The position numbers and the translations under genes were made by a program. A DNA stretch of 35,550 nucleotides, from contig JACQVB010000196.1 of the NCBI GenBank assembly GCA_016209985.1, positions 1 to 35,550 on the forward strand, in the 5' to 3' direction. This document shows positions 34,341-35,550 of this stretch, in pieces (position 1 is the stretch's first letter; every line of letters begins with the position of its first letter). The stretch comes from Gemmatimonadota bacterium (GTDB lineage: Bacteria; Gemmatimonadota; Gemmatimonadetes; Gemmatimonadales; GWC2-71-9). Below the pieces are notes generated by a model that made no database searches, was not told the DNA's origin, and was given only the letters and a program-made list of their open reading frames with translations.

Positions 34341-35534
34341 ATGAGTAAGAATGGAGACCGCACTCCGGTAATTGTGTCCGCGACGCGGACGCCGATAGGG
34401 AAATACCTCGGCGGGCTCTCGAGTCTGCGGGCTCCGCAGCTCGGCGCGATCGCCGTGCGCGAAGCGGTCAAGCGAGCCGGCATCGATGCCGCCGCGGTGG
34501 AAGAGGTCATTCTCGGCAACGTGGTACAGGGCGGAGAAGGGCAGGCACCCGCGCGGCAGGCGGCGATCGGCGCCGGTTTGCCCGGCACCATCCCCGCGCT
34601 CACCATCAACAAGGTCTGCGGGTCCGGGCTCAAGGCCGTCATGCTCGCGGCGCAGGCGATCAAGGCGGGTGATGCGCAGTGCCTCGTGGCCGGTGGCATG
34701 GAGTCGATGTCCACCGCACCGCATTACCTGTTCGGGCTTCGCAATGGCGTGAAATTCGGCAATCAGGAGGTGCTGGACGGCACCATCCATGATGGCCTCT
34801 GGTGCTCCTTCGGCGACTGTCACATGGGGAGCTATGCCGAGTACACCGCGCAGAAGGCGGGCGTGAGCCGCGCCGAGCAGGACCGCTTCGCGCTGGAGAG
34901 TCACCAGAAGGCGGTTGCCGCCATGGAGTGCTGCTCCTTCGCGGCTGAGATCGTCCCGGTGGAGATCCCGTCAAAAAAGGGCACGGTGGTGGTCGACAAG
35001 GACGAAAGTCCCCGCCAGGACACCTCGCTGGAAGCGCTGGGCGGCCTCAAGCCCGCGTTCCAGAGCGGCGGCACCGTAACCGCGGGGAACGCCCCGGGCC
35101 TGAACGACGGCGCGAGCGCGCTGGTGGTCACGTCCGAGTCGTTCGCGCGGGCGCACGGGCTGCCCATCGTGGCCCGCATCACGGCCTACGCCACTGGCGG
35201 CGGGGAGCCCAAAGATGTCTTTTTCGCTCCGATCGTCGCGGTGCAAAGCCTGCTGAAAAAGGCCGGGACCAGGATCGGAGACTACGACCTGATCGAAGCC
35301 AACGAGGCGTTCGCGGTCCAGGCCCTCGCCGACGGAAAGGCGCTGGGGTGGGACTGGAGCCGCGTGAATGTGAACGGAGGGGCGGTGGCGCTGGGGCATC
35401 CGATCGGCGCATCGGGCGCGCGGGTGCTGACGACCCTGCTGTACGCGATGAAGGCGCGAGATGCCAAGCGGGGGCTGGCGACGCTGTGCCTCGGGGGCGG
35501 AAACGCGGTGGCCTTAAGCGTGGAGACTCTATGA
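34341..35534 (+). CDS. Acetyl-CoA C-acetyltransferase (thiolase)
   Basis: This is a 397-residue thiolase that joins two acetyl-CoA units, or cleaves 3-ketoacyl-CoA, in the cytoplasm. The acyl-accepting Cys lies in INKVCGSGLKAVMLA (about residue 94). The conserved EANEAFAVQAL, the His in NGGAVALGHPIGASGAR and the second catalytic Cys in TLCLGGGNAVAL are all present. Length is standard. GAGG (34328-34331) stands 9 bases before ATG 34341. Sequence alone does not separate the biosynthetic (PhaA/AtoB-like) from the degradative role. The stop overlaps an ATG as ATGA at 35531-35534, so another gene probably follows. Confidence 0.95.
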   Translation: MSKNGDRTPVIVSATRTPIGKYLGGLSSLRAPQLGAIAVREAVKRAGIDAAAVEEVILGNVVQGGEGQAPARQAAIGAGLPGTIPALTINKVCGSGLKAVMLAAQAIKAGDAQCLVAGGMESMSTAPHYLFGLRNGVKFGNQEVLDGTIHDGLWCSFGDCHMGSYAEYTAQKAGVSRAEQDRFALESHQKAVAAMECCSFAAEIVPVEIPSKKGTVVVDKDESPRQDTSLEALGGLKPAFQSGGTVTAGNAPGLNDGASALVVTSESFARAHGLPIVARITAYATGGGEPKDVFFAPIVAVQSLLKKAGTRIGDYDLIEANEAFAVQALADGKALGWDWSRVNVNGGAVALGHPIGASGARVLTTLLYAMKARDAKRGLATLCLGGGNAVALSVETL

Positions 35535-35550
35535 CCTCACCCCTCGCCCC
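35531..35550 (+). CDS. Probable start of the next gene, cut by the window end
   Basis: An ATG at 35531 overlaps the thiolase stop as ATGA, the same junction type seen at several real gene pairs here. The six visible codons read MTSPLA, too few to identify a product. Confidence 0.35.

Overview
The window is high-GC bacterial chromosome, and its gene content best fits Gemmatimonadota or a close relative. The clues are an orphan duplicated MacB/FtsX permease, several small secreted proteins joining a carboxypeptidase-regulatory-like domain to a TonB-plug-like domain, a DUF2723 membrane protein, frequent GTG starts and many 4-bp ATGA/GTGA gene overlaps. This assignment is inference; no rRNA or phylogenetic marker was compared.

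Left part (1-12.4 kb, all plus strand): the 3' end of an outer-membrane barrel gene closed by a strong hairpin; a histidine kinase and NtrC-type sigma-54 activator pair; then a possible -24/-12 promoter ahead of a coupled trio (OmpA-like protein, membrane-tethered trehalose-6-phosphate synthase, LuxR-type regulator with a degenerate receiver). Two secreted plug-like proteins, rsmD and an orphan MacB/FtsX permease follow.

Middle part (12.4-21.6 kb): a frameshifted beta-propeller remnant; a minus-strand four-gene operon (ABC ATPase, FtsX-type permease, LolA-like periplasmic protein, outer-membrane barrel) that looks like a trans-envelope transport route; a gene remnant; an antitoxin/PIN-toxin pair with its own AT-rich promoter-operator; tRNA-Ser(UGA); a third plug-like protein; a SusC-like plug without a barrel; and a complete TonB-dependent receptor.

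Right part (21.6-35.5 kb): a minus-strand housekeeping run read as BON protein, valS, lipoprotein, selA, purN, purH and DUF2723 protein, with several coupled junctions, then plus-strand thrS and a thiolase. The most striking unexplained structure lies here. Almost every junction not closed by a gene overlap carries its own short-word repeat, usually as a forward array followed by its reverse complement. The word differs at each site but the architecture recurs. One array is translated into the N-terminus of the lipoprotein.
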